DNA of 58,181 bases from an uncultured bacterium (GTDB lineage: Bacteria > Pseudomonadota > Gammaproteobacteria > Burkholderiales > Burkholderiaceae_C): assembly GCA_903928495.1 (NCBI GenBank), contig CAIYQZ010000013.1:1-58181 (forward strand), given 5' to 3'. Below, piece by piece: positions 8,874 to 18,123 of the stretch. The translations under genes and the position numbers were made by a program. The notes under the pieces were generated by a model, which saw nothing but the letters and a program-made list of their open reading frames with translations, made no database searches and had not been told where the DNA came from. How positions within the stretch are numbered: position 1 is the stretch's first letter; each line of letters starts with the position of its first letter.

Positions 8874-9848
8874 ATGCTCAACCGCCGTCAACTTCTCGGT
8901 GCTGGTCTGGCCAGCACAGCCATCGCCCTTCCCTGGCTGAACCCAGGCGTGCTCTGGGCGCAAAACGCCCCCAACTTGGGCACACCCGATCTGCCCACCC
9001 CAGGGTTTCGCAAGATGCGGCTCGGGGCGGTGGACATCATTGCACTGAACGATGGCATTGCACGGCGCCCACTGGCCGCCGAGTTTGTGAAAAACGCCCC
9101 GCTGGACCAAGTCAAATCGCTGCTCGCCAGCCAGGGCCTGCCCACAGACTACATCGACGTGCCGTTCACATCCTTTTTGGTGGTGTCAGGCAACCAGCGC
9201 TTCCTGATGGACACCGGTTTTGCCGACAACGGTGGCCCCACCACCGGCCGCCTGGTTGCCAACCTGGCCGCAGCCGGATACAAGCCCGAGGACATCGACC
9301 ACGTGATCATCAGCCACTACCACGGCGATCACATCAACGGCCTGCGCATGAAGAACGGGCAATTGACCTTCCCCAAAGCCAAGGTGCATGTGCCTGCGCC
9401 GGAGCACGCGTTCTGGATGGACGATGCCCGCATGGCTGCCGCTCCCGAGGGCATGAAAGGTGCATTTGGCGGCGTGCGCCGCGTGTTCAAAGACCTGCCA
9501 GCCGACCAACTGGTGCGCTTCGAACCTGGTGCCGAACTGGCCCCAGGCATTCGCTCCAACGCAGCGTTTGGCCACACGCCCGGAATGAGCACGTTCACCG
9601 TCACGTCCGAAGGCAAGTCCTTCATTTTCGTGGCTGACCTGACCAACATCCCCTCGCTGTTTGCCCGCAACCCGGACTGGGCCGTGATGTTCGACATGGA
9701 CGCAGAAGCAGCGCGCCAGACACGCCGTCGCGTGTTTGATCAAATCGTGAAAGACAAGATGCTGCCGGGTGGCTACCACTTCCCCTTCCCGGCATTCGGC
9801 ACCATTGAACCGGCCGGCCAAGGCTTCCAGTTTGTGCCAATGACCTGA
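8874..9848 (+). CDS. Exported metallo-beta-lactamase-fold hydrolase
   Basis: A 324-residue protein with a Tat-type signal (NRRQLLGAGLASTAIALPW) ending near residue 30. The binuclear zinc motif HYHGDH is near residue 145, with further ligand candidates in NAAFGHTPG and VADLTN. It belongs to the AHL-lactonase/quorum-quenching-like branch of the MBL fold, but the substrate is unknown. Followed by a strong intrinsic terminator, so it is monocistronic. ATG 8874 is preceded by GGAG. Confidence 0.9.
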   Translation: MLNRRQLLGAGLASTAIALPWLNPGVLWAQNAPNLGTPDLPTPGFRKMRLGAVDIIALNDGIARRPLAAEFVKNAPLDQVKSLLASQGLPTDYIDVPFTSFLVVSGNQRFLMDTGFADNGGPTTGRLVANLAAAGYKPEDIDHVIISHYHGDHINGLRMKNGQLTFPKAKVHVPAPEHAFWMDDARMAAAPEGMKGAFGGVRRVFKDLPADQLVRFEPGAELAPGIRSNAAFGHTPGMSTFTVTSEGKSFIFVADLTNIPSLFARNPDWAVMFDMDAEAARQTRRRVFDQIVKDKMLPGGYHFPFPAFGTIEPAGQGFQFVPMT

Positions 9849-9878
9849 GCATCAGGCTCGGGTTTTGCGGTTCACCAA

Positions 9879-9914
9879 GGCGAAAGGGCCTAACATGCCC
9901 TTTCGCCTTTTTTT
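9879..9914 (+). terminator. Intrinsic terminator directly upstream of apt
   Basis: Perfect 11-bp stem GGCGAAAGGGC/GCCCTTTCGCC, loop CTAACAT, then seven T. It ends transcription from the hydrolase gene, but the apt ATG lies only nine bases beyond the T-run, which raises the question where the apt promoter is. Confidence 0.9.
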
Positions 9915-9923
9915 GCGCCGCCC

Positions 9924-10469
9924 ATGGACACATCAGACTACCTCCGAGCCCACATCCGCACCGTGCCTGACTGGCCCGCACCGGGGGTGCAGTTCCGCGA
10001 CATCACGCCGCTGCTGCAAGACCCCAAAGTGTTCCGCGTGCTGATTGACAGCTTTGTGCACCGCTACATGGACACAGCCCTCAAGCCCACTGTGGTGGCT
10101 GGGCTGGACGCCAGGGGGTTCATCATCGGCTCGGTGGTGGCCTATGAGCTGGGGCTGGGTTTTGTGCCCATCCGCAAGAAAGGCAAGCTGCCCTTCACCA
10201 CCGTCGAAGAAACCTATGAACTGGAGTACGGGAGTGCCACGGTGGAGCTGCACACCGATGCCGTGAAGCCCGGCGACCGCGTGCTGCTGATCGACGACCT
10301 GATTGCCACAGGCGGCACCATGATGGCGGGCAAAAAGCTGCTCGAAAAACTCGGTGCCACCGTGACGGAAGGTGCCGCCATCGTTGATTTGCCAGAGCTG
10401 GGCGGCTCCCAACGCCTGCGCGACAGTGGCTTGGCTTTGTTCACCCTGGTGGATTTTGCCGGGCACTGA
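9924..10469 (+). CDS. apt: Adenine phosphoribosyltransferase
   Basis: A 181-residue purine-salvage enzyme that makes AMP from adenine and PRPP in the cytoplasm. The PRPP-binding motif [14 protein letters not shown] is near residue 120, and the family's [10 protein letters not shown] and IRKKGKLPF segments are present. The ATG has no Shine-Dalgarno sequence: the bases before it are the T-run of a terminator followed by GCGCCGCCC. The next gene starts within 20 bases, so the two may be cotranscribed. Confidence 0.96.
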   Translation: MDTSDYLRAHIRTVPDWPAPGVQFRDITPLLQDPKVFRVLIDSFVHRYMDTALKPTVVAGLDARGFIIGSVVAYELGLGFVPIRKKGKLPFTTVEETYELEYGSATVELHTDAVKPGDRVLLIDDLIATGGTMMAGKKLLEKLGATVTEGAAIVDLPELGGSQRLRDSGLALFTLVDFAGH

Positions 10470-10486
10470 GGTTCGTGCCGGGCAAC

Positions 10487-11605
10487 ATGACACCCATGAG
10501 CGCCACGGCCTGGCTTGAGCGGGCGTACCAAGCACACACACACCACCTGCCCGAAAGCGAGCGGGCCAAGCTGCGTGTCGTTAACCTGCTGGCACTGATT
10601 GGCCTGGGCCTCTCCCTGACTTACACACTGCTGTATGGGGTGGTGTTTCAGTCTCCCATGGCCGCAGGGCTCAACCTGCTGTTTGTCTGTGGGTACGTCG
10701 CTTACTTCGGTGTGTTGCACCTAGGTACAGTCAACGCAAGCCGCATCTGGCTGGTGGGCGTGTATTTGGTGCAGATGGCCATCTTCTCTTTGTGGGTGTT
10801 CCCTCCGGAGAGCGGACTCCACCTCTTCGTCATCGCAGGCATACCGCTCGCTTTTCTGGTGTTCGGTCACCATGACCGGCTGTTGCGGGCGGGAACCGTG
10901 TTGCTGCTGCTGGCGGTTTTTTTCCTGGCGGAAACGCTGGACGCACCCAAACTGCTGGGCCATCTGCCCCATGCGTATTACCGCACCACCTACCTCACAG
11001 TGGTGCCACTCATCACTTTGCTGGTGGCCATCGTGCTGCAGTCCTTTCTGAGCGAGTTGCACAGGCGCGATGAAGCTCTGCGCCAGCTGTCCGTCACCGA
11101 TCCGTTGACCGGTGTGGCCAACCGCCGCGGTTTGCTGGAGCGGGCGGAGAGCATGCAAGCCCAAGCTTCGCGTCTGGGCCTGCCTATGTGTGTGGTGATG
11201 ATGGACATCGACCACTTCAAAGCCGTGAACGACGATCATGGGCATCAGACGGGCGACCACCTGCTGGCTGCGGTGGCGCGGGCGCTCAGAGACAACATCC
11301 GCAAGGAAGATGCCATTGGGCGCATGGGTGGCGAGGAGTTTGCGCTGCTGCTGTCCAACGCGACACTGGCCGAGGGCCTGCAAACCGCTGAGCACCTGCG
11401 CAAGCAGGTGGGCAGCGTTCAGGTCAGCGGTGGCAAAGGCAGGCCCTTGGGTTGCACAGCCAGTTTTGGTGTGACGGCCCTGGCTGAATCAGAAGGCAGT
11501 GTGAGCCGCGCACTGGCCCGCGCTGACAAAGCGCTGTACCGCGCCAAGGCGGAAGGCCGCAACAGGGTGTGTGGCGTTCAGCCCGCACTGTCGCAGACGG
11601 GTTGA
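10487..11605 (+). CDS. Membrane diguanylate cyclase (GGEEF)
   Basis: A 372-residue protein with five to six membrane helices in residues 30-190 and a C-terminal GGDEF domain (about 205-365). The active site is complete: MDIDHFKAVND carries the metal aspartate and GGEEF the catalytic loop. An inhibitory RxxD site (RKED) sits five residues before GGEEF, so product inhibition is expected. It makes cyclic di-GMP from two GTP. The membrane part resembles unclassified multi-helix sensor regions; no ligand is inferable. ATG 10487 is chosen; GTG 10475 and ATG 10496 are alternatives. Confidence 0.93.
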   Translation: MTPMSATAWLERAYQAHTHHLPESERAKLRVVNLLALIGLGLSLTYTLLYGVVFQSPMAAGLNLLFVCGYVAYFGVLHLGTVNASRIWLVGVYLVQMAIFSLWVFPPESGLHLFVIAGIPLAFLVFGHHDRLLRAGTVLLLLAVFFLAETLDAPKLLGHLPHAYYRTTYLTVVPLITLLVAIVLQSFLSELHRRDEALRQLSVTDPLTGVANRRGLLERAESMQAQASRLGLPMCVVMMDIDHFKAVNDDHGHQTGDHLLAAVARALRDNIRKEDAIGRMGGEEFALLLSNATLAEGLQTAEHLRKQVGSVQVSGGKGRPLGCTASFGVTALAESEGSVSRALARADKALYRAKAEGRNRVCGVQPALSQTG

Positions 11606-11631
11606 TGCATTCGCGCCGGCGGTGTCCACAC

Positions 11632-12537
11632 TCACGCAATGCGTGTGCGTGACAGGCCCACCACCACGCGGCTGTTGGGAATCTGCTCTTCCAGGCTGGT
11701 GCGCAGCCTGTCAAAAAACACCTGCACATCGCCGACACGGCGGTCTGCGTCGCACTCCAGAAAAATCTCGATGAACACCTGGCTGCCAGAGCGCCGGGAG
11801 CGGATGCCATGCAGGTTGTCGTACTGGTCAAAGTGGCTCACCAGTTCCCGGGTGATGAGCATCTGCAGTTCTTCGTCCAGCGTTTTGTCCAGCAAATCGG
11901 CAAACGAGTTGGTGAACACCCCAAAAGCACTGACGGCGATGAAGCCCGCCACAATGAGTGAAGCCACAGGGTCGATGTACACCGACCAGGCTTTCTCGTG
12001 CAGCAGCATGCTGGCCAATAGCGACACAAAAATGAACGCGTTGCCGAACGCGCGCGACGCAAACAACTGCTTCTGGGCCGTCAGCAGTGGCGACGGTGCC
12101 TGCGCCAGCAAGCGCCGTGCGTTGAGCGCCATGCGCGTGTTGATGACACCGAACACCACCTGGGCCACACCGCTGATGTACACACCCACCCCGGAGATGT
12201 GCGATGGGTTCATGAGGTTGAGGCTGGCGTTGACGACGATCACGCACACGCCCAGCATCATCAGCACACCCACAAACACACTGGACAGGCTCTCCAGCTT
12301 GCCAATGCCGTAGTCAAAGGCCTCGTTGCGTCCATACACGATGCGTCGCAAGGACAACCAGGCCAGCAACACCGCAATGCCTTCGAGGCTGGTTTTCAGA
12401 AAGTCAGCCAGCAACACTGACGAACTGGCCGCCAGCAGCGCCACCATCGTGACAAGCGTGTCCAGCCCGCCCGCATACAAGGCATTGCGGGTGGCTTTTT
12501 CCTTTTCGGCGTTTCCGCCACCTGAACTGATGTGCAT
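11632..12537 (-). CDS. CDF-like membrane protein with altered metal-site residues
   Basis: A 301-residue protein with the cation diffusion facilitator layout: six predicted helices (residues about 15-210) and a C-terminal ferredoxin-like domain (about 215-301). Canonical CDF transporters carry HxxxD or DxxxD in helices 2 and 5. Here helix 2 reads LLADFLKTSLEG, placing Lys and Glu at the usual His and Asp positions, and the helix 5 equivalent (LFASRAFGNAF) shows no His/Asp pair. It may not move Zn2+ or Fe2+ in the standard way. Start at ATG 12537, preceded by GGAGGGAG. Confidence 0.82.
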   Translation of the reverse strand: MHISSGGGNAEKEKATRNALYAGGLDTLVTMVALLAASSSVLLADFLKTSLEGIAVLLAWLSLRRIVYGRNEAFDYGIGKLESLSSVFVGVLMMLGVCVIVVNASLNLMNPSHISGVGVYISGVAQVVFGVINTRMALNARRLLAQAPSPLLTAQKQLFASRAFGNAFIFVSLLASMLLHEKAWSVYIDPVASLIVAGFIAVSAFGVFTNSFADLLDKTLDEELQMLITRELVSHFDQYDNLHGIRSRRSGSQVFIEIFLECDADRRVGDVQVFFDRLRTSLEEQIPNSRVVVGLSRTRIA

Positions 12538-12593
12538 GACTCCCTCCGCACTGGCAACCAGCGCATTGTGGAACACACTGGCAACGTCAGGCG

Positions 12594-12612
12594 TGCAGGG
12601 TCTGTCCCTGCA
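12594..12612. other. Hairpin between permease and CDF-like genes
   Basis: TGCAGGG-TCTGT-CCCTGCA, a perfect 7-bp stem 12 bases beyond the permease stop and upstream of the CDF-like gene. No T-run follows, so it may be an mRNA-stabilising or Rho-related structure. Confidence 0.5.
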
Positions 12613-12624
12613 GTGTTGGGCCGC

Positions 12625-13878
12625 TCAAGCTGCCAGGCCCAACCATGCCGCCACCACGCCCAAACTGAGCACGGTGACCGGCACGCCCAACCGTGCGTGC
12701 GCCTTCCAATCGATGACCACGCCCTGCTGCGCGGCCAGATCGACAACGATGAGGTTGGCAATCGAGCCAACCAGCAGCAAGTTGCCTGCAAACGTGGTGA
12801 CCAACGCAAGTGTCAGGCCCACCACCGCCGGGTCGGATCCACCCAGGTGGGGCAACAGCAGCATGACGGCAGGAACGTTGCTCACCAGATTCGACAACAC
12901 CAGCCCGGCGGCAAACAGCGGGCCGGTGTCCGCCAGGTGCAGGCCATGCCCGGCCATCGTGGCGACAGCTTGCGCGGCCAGCCCGGTTTGGGCAAACGCA
13001 TGGTTGACCACAAACAGGCCCATGAACAGCACCAGCAGTTCCCAGTCCACAAAACCCATCACCTGCGATGAATGGAAGCGACGGCTGAGCAGCAGCATCC
13101 CGGCCGCCACCAGCGCCACCACTTCGTGCGGCCAATCGGTGCTCAGGAAAGCCATCAGCACGGCCCCCGCCACCAGCAGGCCCTTGGTGGTTTGAACACG
13201 GTCGAAGGTGGGGTCTGCCTCGGCCCCTTGGGCCACCGCGTGGGTGTGCACCGCCCCCAGCGCCATGCGCGCGCGCCCACCCGGCCCCCACACCAACCAA
13301 GCCCACAGCACCACCAAACTGACGACCACCGGCAAGGCCGCGCCGCGCAGGTGGTCGGCAAACGACAGTTTCAGCACCGAGCCGATCAGCATGTTCTGCG
13401 GGTTGCCAATGAGTGTGGCCGCCGAACCGATGTTGGCCGCACACGCCAGCCCCACCAGAAACGGCACCGGGCTGAGCCCACGTTGCAGGCACAAGCGGGC
13501 CACCACGGGCGTCATGGCCAGGCACACCACGTCGTTGGAAAACACGGCAGACAGCACCGCTGCCACCGCGATGAGCGCCGCGAGCAGCGCAGCGGGAGCC
13601 ATGGGCTGCGCGCCCACCCAGCGCGTGACCGCCGTGTAAAACCCGCCCAGCCGCATTTGCGCGGACACCACCATGAACGAAAACAGCAGCAGCACCGTGG
13701 GCAAGTCCACCGAGCGGGCGGCCTCTTCCACCGTGACCGCGCCCATGCCGATGACGGCAATGGCCCCCAGCAGCGCGACGCCGGGGCGGTTGAGCTGGAG
13801 CTTGGGCAACCCACCCAGAAACATGCCCAGGTAGACCAAGGCAAACACGGCCACCACGCCCCAGGAGGTGTCGGTCAT
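12625..13878 (-). CDS. ArsB/NhaD-type ion permease (SLC13-like)
   Basis: A 417-residue protein with about 11 hydrophobic helices. It shows the two inverted half-repeats of the ion transporter superfamily with signature loops: SNDVVCLAMTPVV and AANIGSAATLIGNPQN in the first half, SNLVSNVPAVMLLLP and AGNLLLVGSIANL in the second. This pattern is shared by arsenite pumps (ArsB), NhaD and dicarboxylate carriers. Substrate is not inferable; no arsR, arsC or arsA nearby, which argues weakly against arsenite. Followed on the same strand by the CDF-like gene. Confidence 0.85.
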   Translation of the reverse strand: MTDTSWGVVAVFALVYLGMFLGGLPKLQLNRPGVALLGAIAVIGMGAVTVEEAARSVDLPTVLLLFSFMVVSAQMRLGGFYTAVTRWVGAQPMAPAALLAALIAVAAVLSAVFSNDVVCLAMTPVVARLCLQRGLSPVPFLVGLACAANIGSAATLIGNPQNMLIGSVLKLSFADHLRGAALPVVVSLVVLWAWLVWGPGGRARMALGAVHTHAVAQGAEADPTFDRVQTTKGLLVAGAVLMAFLSTDWPHEVVALVAAGMLLLSRRFHSSQVMGFVDWELLVLFMGLFVVNHAFAQTGLAAQAVATMAGHGLHLADTGPLFAAGLVLSNLVSNVPAVMLLLPHLGGSDPAVVGLTLALVTTFAGNLLLVGSIANLIVVDLAAQQGVVIDWKAHARLGVPVTVLSLGVVAAWLGLAA

Positions 13879-13910
13879 GGTGTGTACCGTGCGCCTTTGC
13901 GCAGGAATCT

Positions 13911-13960
13911 GTACATAGCTACAAACCCAATACCATCAAGCGCTGGAGGCCAAAAAAGCC
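13911..13960 (-). repeat. Dispersed intergenic repeat, copy A
   Basis: On the minus strand it reads GGCCTCCAGCGCTTGATGG, then GTTTGTAGCTATGTAC. It shares the core (GCCTC...CGCTTGAT...GCTAT) with copies at 33232, 36139, 40890 and 48404. It lies just past the mnmE stop. Confidence 0.7.
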
Positions 13961-13966
13961 TGATAT

Positions 13967-15373
13967 TTATTTGCCGATGCAAAAGCGGCTGAAGATTTCG
14001 CCCAACAAGTCGTCGGCCGAAAACTCGCCAGTGATGTCGCCCAGTGCAGCCTGTGCCAGGCGCAGTTCTTCAGCCAGCAGGTCCAGGTGCTCGGCCCGGT
14101 GGCCCAGCCACTCGGTGGCGAGGGTCAGGTGCGTGTCGACGGCCGCGAGTGCACGCAGGTGGCGCTCGCGGGCCATGTAAACGCCTTCGGGTGCGGCCTG
14201 CCAGCCCACGGCTTGCAGCAGGCGCTGGCGCAGGGCATCCAGCCCCAGGCCCGTTTTGGCAGAAATGGCCAGGCCGTCGGTCACCACCAGCGCCAGGGCC
14301 GATGGGGCGCAGGCCTCGCATTTGTTCCAGACGTGGATTTTTGGAAGATTTTCGGCCATGGCGCTTGCTATGCCTGCATCTTCAGCTATGTATTCAGGAC
14401 TTTCGGCACGCGTCAGATCGTGCAGAAACAGCACGGCATCGGCGGCGTGGATTTCGCCCCAGGCGCGCTCAATGCCGATGCGCTCCACCTCGTCGGTGCT
14501 GTGGCGCAGCCCGGCGGTGTCCACCACATGCAGGGGCACGCCCTCTATCTGTATGGCCTGCTCCACCTTGTCACGTGTGGTGCCGGCAATGGGGGTGACG
14601 ATGGCCAGCTCGGCCCCCGCCAGCGCGTTGAGCAGCGAGCTTTTGCCCGCGTTGGGCTGGCCCGCAATCACCACGCGTATGCCTTCGCGCAGCAAAGCGC
14701 CCTGGCGCGCGCGCTGACGCACGTGGCCCAGTTGCACGTGCAGACGCTCTAGTTGGCCCGCTGCATCGGCTTTTTGCAAAAAGTCGATTTCTTCTTCCGG
14801 GAAGTCCAGCGTGGCTTCCACCAGCATGCGCAGGTGGATCAGCGCATCGCGCAAGGTGTGTATTTCGCGTGAAAACTCGCCCGCCAGCGAGCGGTTGGCG
14901 CTTTTGACGGCCGCCTCGGTGCTGGCATCGATCAGGTCGGCAATGGCCTCGGCCTGGGCCAGATCGAGCTTGTCGTTCAAAAACGCCCGTTGGCTGAACT
15001 CGCCTGGCGCGGCCACGCGCAAGCGGGGCAAAACGGGAGCCATACCGCCCGCCGCTGGTTGTGCTGCGGCTTCCAGGCATCGCGCCAGCAGCATTTGCAG
15101 CACCACCGGCCCTCCGTGGGCTTGCAGCTCCAGCACGTCTTCCCCGGTGAAGGAATGGGGCCCCGGAAAGAAGAGGGCCAGCCCGTGGTCAATGGCCTGG
15201 CCAGTGGCGTCTTTGAACGGCAGGTAAGAGGCCTCGCGCGGGCGCAGCCCGCGGCCCAACAAGGTTTCCACCAGCGGGCCCAAGCCCTGGCCCGACACCC
15301 GAACGATGCCCACCGCCCCGCGCCCGGGCGCAGTGGCAATGGCAACGATGGGGTCGTGCTGGCGGGTCAGCAA
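13967..15373 (-). CDS. mnmE: tRNA modification GTPase MnmE
   Basis: A 468-residue GTPase that, with MnmG, installs (carboxymethyl)aminomethyl groups on wobble U34 of tRNAs. N-terminal folate-binding domain (residues 1-120, [20 protein letters not shown]), central helical domain, inserted G domain (about 220-385; P-loop [22 protein letters not shown]), and the invariant C-terminal CIGK with the catalytic cysteine. A TTG start one base after the yidC stop gives the expected N-terminus. Last gene of rpmH-rnpA-yidD-yidC-mnmE. Confidence 0.97.
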   Translation of the reverse strand: MLTRQHDPIVAIATAPGRGAVGIVRVSGQGLGPLVETLLGRGLRPREASYLPFKDATGQAIDHGLALFFPGPHSFTGEDVLELQAHGGPVVLQMLLARCLEAAAQPAAGGMAPVLPRLRVAAPGEFSQRAFLNDKLDLAQAEAIADLIDASTEAAVKSANRSLAGEFSREIHTLRDALIHLRMLVEATLDFPEEEIDFLQKADAAGQLERLHVQLGHVRQRARQGALLREGIRVVIAGQPNAGKSSLLNALAGAELAIVTPIAGTTRDKVEQAIQIEGVPLHVVDTAGLRHSTDEVERIGIERAWGEIHAADAVLFLHDLTRAESPEYIAEDAGIASAMAENLPKIHVWNKCEACAPSALALVVTDGLAISAKTGLGLDALRQRLLQAVGWQAAPEGVYMARERHLRALAAVDTHLTLATEWLGHRAEHLDLLAEELRLAQAALGDITGEFSADDLLGEIFSRFCIGK

Positions 15374-15374
15374 A

Positions 15375-17093
15375 TCAGGACTTGAAGTTGGGCATGCTGA
15401 ACTTCACTGGCACGCCCATGCTGTGGTTGATGTAAGCCTGCTGCGCAATGGTCAGCAAGTTGTTGGTCACCCAGTACAGCACCAGGCCGGACGGGAAGAA
15501 GAAGAACATGACCGAGAACACCAGCGGCATGAGCCACATCATCTTGGCCTGCAGGGGGTCTGGTGGCAGCGGGTTGAGCGAGGTCTGGATCATCGTGGTC
15601 ACGGCCATGATGAACGGCAGGATGTAGAACGGATCGGGCGACGAAAGGTCGGCAATCCAGCCCACCCAGGGAGCATTGCGCATTTCAACGCTCGACAGCA
15701 GCACCCAGTACAGCGCAATGAACACCGGGATCTGGATCATGATGGGGAAGCAGCCACCCATGGGGTTGACCTTTTCCTCGCGGTAGATCTTCATCATCTC
15801 CTGCTGCATTTGCTGCGGGTTGTCTTTCAGGCGCTCGCGCATCTCGGTGATGCGGGGCGTGACCGCTTTCATCTTGGCCATGCTGCGGTATGCCGTGGCA
15901 TTGAGCCAATAGAACGCTGCCTTGATCAGCACCACCAGCAGCACGATGGCCCAGCCCCAGTTGCCCACCAACGAGTGAATTTTTTCCATCAGCCAGTACA
16001 AAGGCTTGGCCAGCATGGTCAGCCAGCCGTAGTCTTTCACCAACTCCAGGCCGGGAGCAACCTGCTCCAGTACTTTTTCTTCCTGCGGACCCACGAACAG
16101 GCGAGACTCCACGGCCTTGGTAGCGCCAGGCTCGACGGTGCCCACAGGGGTGATCATGCCGGCGGCGTACAAGTTGTTGTCAATCTTGCGGGCAAAGTGT
16201 TCGCGTTCGATGCCTTCTCCCAGCAACCAGGCGCTGGCAAAGTAATGCTGCACCATGGCCACATAACCGTCTTTGGCGGTCTTGATGAAATCGGTGTTGT
16301 TTTTGTCGATGTTGGGAAACTCGATTTTTTGGTACTTTTTCTCGTTCGTGTACACGGCCGGGCCGGTGAACGTCGAATAGAACGGTGTCTCGCTGGCGGT
16401 GGTGCTGCCATCGCGCACGAGTTGCAGATAGAGCTGAGGCGACACCGGCGTGGTGCCCGTGTTCACCACCTCGTGTTTGACCGACAGGTCGTAGCCACCC
16501 CTGCGAGCCGTGTAAGTTTTGACCAGCTTCACCCCGCCGGTGTCTGCAGACTCGAAGCGCACCGTCAAGGTGCTCTGGCCGTCTTTCAGCTCGGTGTCTG
16601 CTGCCACCAGGGTCATGGGGGTCTTGTGTGTGGGCAGTGCGCCCACAGACTGGGCACCGGCAATCAACCCTGTCTGCGCCACGTACACATGGTTGGCGTC
16701 GGACGTCAGCAGTGTCAGGGGCTTGATGTCCTGGTTCTTGCTCACCAGCGTGGCCGCTTTGTGCTTCAGGATGTCTGCCCCGATGAGGCTGCCGCCCTCT
16801 GTGTCGAATGTGAGCTTCAACACGTCGGTGGTGGCCGTGTGCGTCGCGCGTGGAGCGGCAGGCGCCGAGGCCGCAGGCAACTGGCTGGCCGCGCTGCCGG
16901 GCAATGCCGTGGCGGTCGGCACCCCCGCAGCACCCGCTGCCGCAGGGGCATCGGCTGCGGGCGCGGTGGCCACAGGCGCGGGCTGGGGGAAAAACGTGGC
17001 GGGTTTACCGTTGTACAACTGCCACTTGTCCCAAATCAGGACCATCGAAAAACCAAAAATCACCCAAAGGATGGAACGGCGAATGTCACTCAT
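15375..17093 (-). CDS. yidC: Membrane protein insertase YidC
   Basis: A 572-residue Oxa1/YidC insertase of the Gram-negative type: N-terminal helix ([18 protein letters not shown]), an Ala/Pro-rich linker (about 40-90), a large periplasmic beta-supersandwich domain (about 90-340) and five C-terminal membrane helices (about 355-560) with [20 protein letters not shown]. It inserts proteins alone or with SecYEG. Its ATG overlaps the yidD stop by four bases. Confidence 0.97.
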   Translation of the reverse strand: MSDIRRSILWVIFGFSMVLIWDKWQLYNGKPATFFPQPAPVATAPAADAPAAAGAAGVPTATALPGSAASQLPAASAPAAPRATHTATTDVLKLTFDTEGGSLIGADILKHKAATLVSKNQDIKPLTLLTSDANHVYVAQTGLIAGAQSVGALPTHKTPMTLVAADTELKDGQSTLTVRFESADTGGVKLVKTYTARRGGYDLSVKHEVVNTGTTPVSPQLYLQLVRDGSTTASETPFYSTFTGPAVYTNEKKYQKIEFPNIDKNNTDFIKTAKDGYVAMVQHYFASAWLLGEGIEREHFARKIDNNLYAAGMITPVGTVEPGATKAVESRLFVGPQEEKVLEQVAPGLELVKDYGWLTMLAKPLYWLMEKIHSLVGNWGWAIVLLVVLIKAAFYWLNATAYRSMAKMKAVTPRITEMRERLKDNPQQMQQEMMKIYREEKVNPMGGCFPIMIQIPVFIALYWVLLSSVEMRNAPWVGWIADLSSPDPFYILPFIMAVTTMIQTSLNPLPPDPLQAKMMWLMPLVFSVMFFFFPSGLVLYWVTNNLLTIAQQAYINHSMGVPVKFSMPNFKS

Positions 17094-17374
17094 GACGGTT
17101 TCTTCTCGGAAGACTTGGACAACAAATGGGAAAACAGCTGTGGCGGCAGGTCGGGCACAGGGTCACAACCGCCTTGGCACCAAGGCTGGCAACGCGCAAT
17201 GCGCTTCAGCGTGAGGTAAGAGCCTACCGCAGCACCGTGTCGCTCCAGTGCCTGAAGGGAATACGCGGAACACGTGGGCTCAAAACGGCACCCGGAGCCC
17301 AGCCAGGGGCTCAGCACCAGGCGGTAGGCTTTCACCAGCGCCATCAGACACTGCCGTGGCGCGTCAATCAGCAC
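17090..17374 (-). CDS. yidD: Membrane protein insertion efficiency factor YidD
   Basis: A 94-residue YidD/HlyA-type small protein with the conserved GSGCRFEPTCSAYSLQAL segment and paired cysteines, amphipathic N-terminus and family-typical length. It supports insertion of membrane proteins together with YidC. A GTG start (17374) overlapping the rnpA end by 11 bases is assumed; ATG 17344 is an alternative giving 84 residues. Confidence 0.94.
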   Translation of the reverse strand: MLIDAPRQCLMALVKAYRLVLSPWLGSGCRFEPTCSAYSLQALERHGAAVGSYLTLKRIARCQPWCQGGCDPVPDLPPQLFSHLLSKSSEKKPS

Positions 17375-17789
17375 GTGCGACCTCCGTCACAGGCAGTTTG
17401 GGTGCCTGCGCGCGCGGTGCCACGCGCTCCAGCAGCGCCAGCAATTCCTGCCGCACAGCCTGTTTCAGGGGAGCGGAAGTGGCGCTGATGAACTGCTTGC
17501 GGCTGAATTCGGCGCGCAAACGGACCACCCAGCCCGCATGTGGCATGCCTGCGGCTTGCAGGCGTGCCACTTCGTAAATCTGGCGACGGATGGTGTTGCG
17601 CGTGACGGCGCGGCGAGCCCAGCGCTTGGGAATGAGCACACCCAACCAAGCGTCCTGCACCGGAAAAAGACAAACATCGCCCGACCGCGCCTCCAGAGAA
17701 GTGCGGTGCAGGGCGAAGTGCGGGGTTTTGGCCACAGGTGGGCCAGCCATGGCGGCTTGAAACTGGGCTTTGGACCTCAGGCGCTGCAA
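17364..17789 (-). CDS. rnpA: Ribonuclease P protein component
   Basis: A 141-residue basic protein that binds the RNase P RNA for tRNA 5' processing. The RNR signature region reads RRAVTRNTIRRQIYEVAR (about residue 75). The frame is open well upstream, but the N-terminus expected for the family (MQRLRSKAQFQAAMAG) starts at TTG 17789, so that start is chosen; it gives an unusual non-ATG initiation. Upstream is rpmH, downstream yidD, with overlap. Confidence 0.94.
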   Translation of the reverse strand: MQRLRSKAQFQAAMAGPPVAKTPHFALHRTSLEARSGDVCLFPVQDAWLGVLIPKRWARRAVTRNTIRRQIYEVARLQAAGMPHAGWVVRLRAEFSRKQFISATSAPLKQAVRQELLALLERVAPRAQAPKLPVTEVARAD

Positions 17790-17897
17790 GACGTGTCCCG
17801 TGAATGAGGTCTGGGTGCAAGCGCATGGTGGACAGGCATCAGCGGCGGCGCACTGCGCACCCGCCATGCCCGATACACAGGGCCCAACCGCCGGGGC

Positions 17898-18032
17898 TCA
17901 CAGACCCAGACGCTTGCGACCTTTGGCGCGGCGAGCAGCGATCACGGCACGACCGCCACGGGTTTTCATGCGAACCAAAAAACCGTGGGTGCGAGCGCGA
18001 CGGGTTTTGGAGGGTTGGTAAGTGCGTTTCAT
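17898..18032 (-). CDS. rpmH: 50S ribosomal protein L34
   Basis: A 44-residue, very basic protein beginning [18 protein letters not shown] and ending KGRKRLGL, the full L34 sequence pattern. It is the first gene of the minus-strand operon that runs to mnmE. The first ATG fits the family exactly; an upstream in-frame extension is not used. Confidence 0.99.
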   Translation of the reverse strand: MKRTYQPSKTRRARTHGFLVRMKTRGGRAVIAARRAKGRKRLGL

Positions 18033-18094
18033 GATGCTGTCCGAAAGAAAAAGCGAAGAACAAAGTTGCACGCCCGCAAGCGGCAAAGCCCGCG

Positions 18095-18123
18095 ATTATC
18101 GCAAAAACGGCGCGAGGTGGCAA
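18095..18123 (-). promoter_or_regulatory. Promoter of the rpmH operon
   Basis: Minus-strand TTGCCA (18118-18123), 17-nt spacer, GATAAT (18095-18100): near-consensus sigma-70 hexamers at ideal spacing. The -35 box overlaps the left hairpin of the candidate origin. Confidence 0.8.

Noticed and set aside
9895-9930. ATG in the apt terminator loop as an alternative apt start
   Set aside because: Out of frame with apt by two bases, and it would begin inside the hairpin.
12625-13878. Calling the permease an arsenite pump (arsB)
   Set aside because: The superfamily signature is shared by several carriers and there are no other ars genes nearby.
14355-14400. Repeat-like sequence inside mnmE (GGCC...CGCTTG...AGCTATGTA)
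   Set aside because: The segment codes a normal stretch of the MnmE G domain, with the same length I recall for the E. coli protein, so no insertion; likely chance resemblance to the dispersed repeat.
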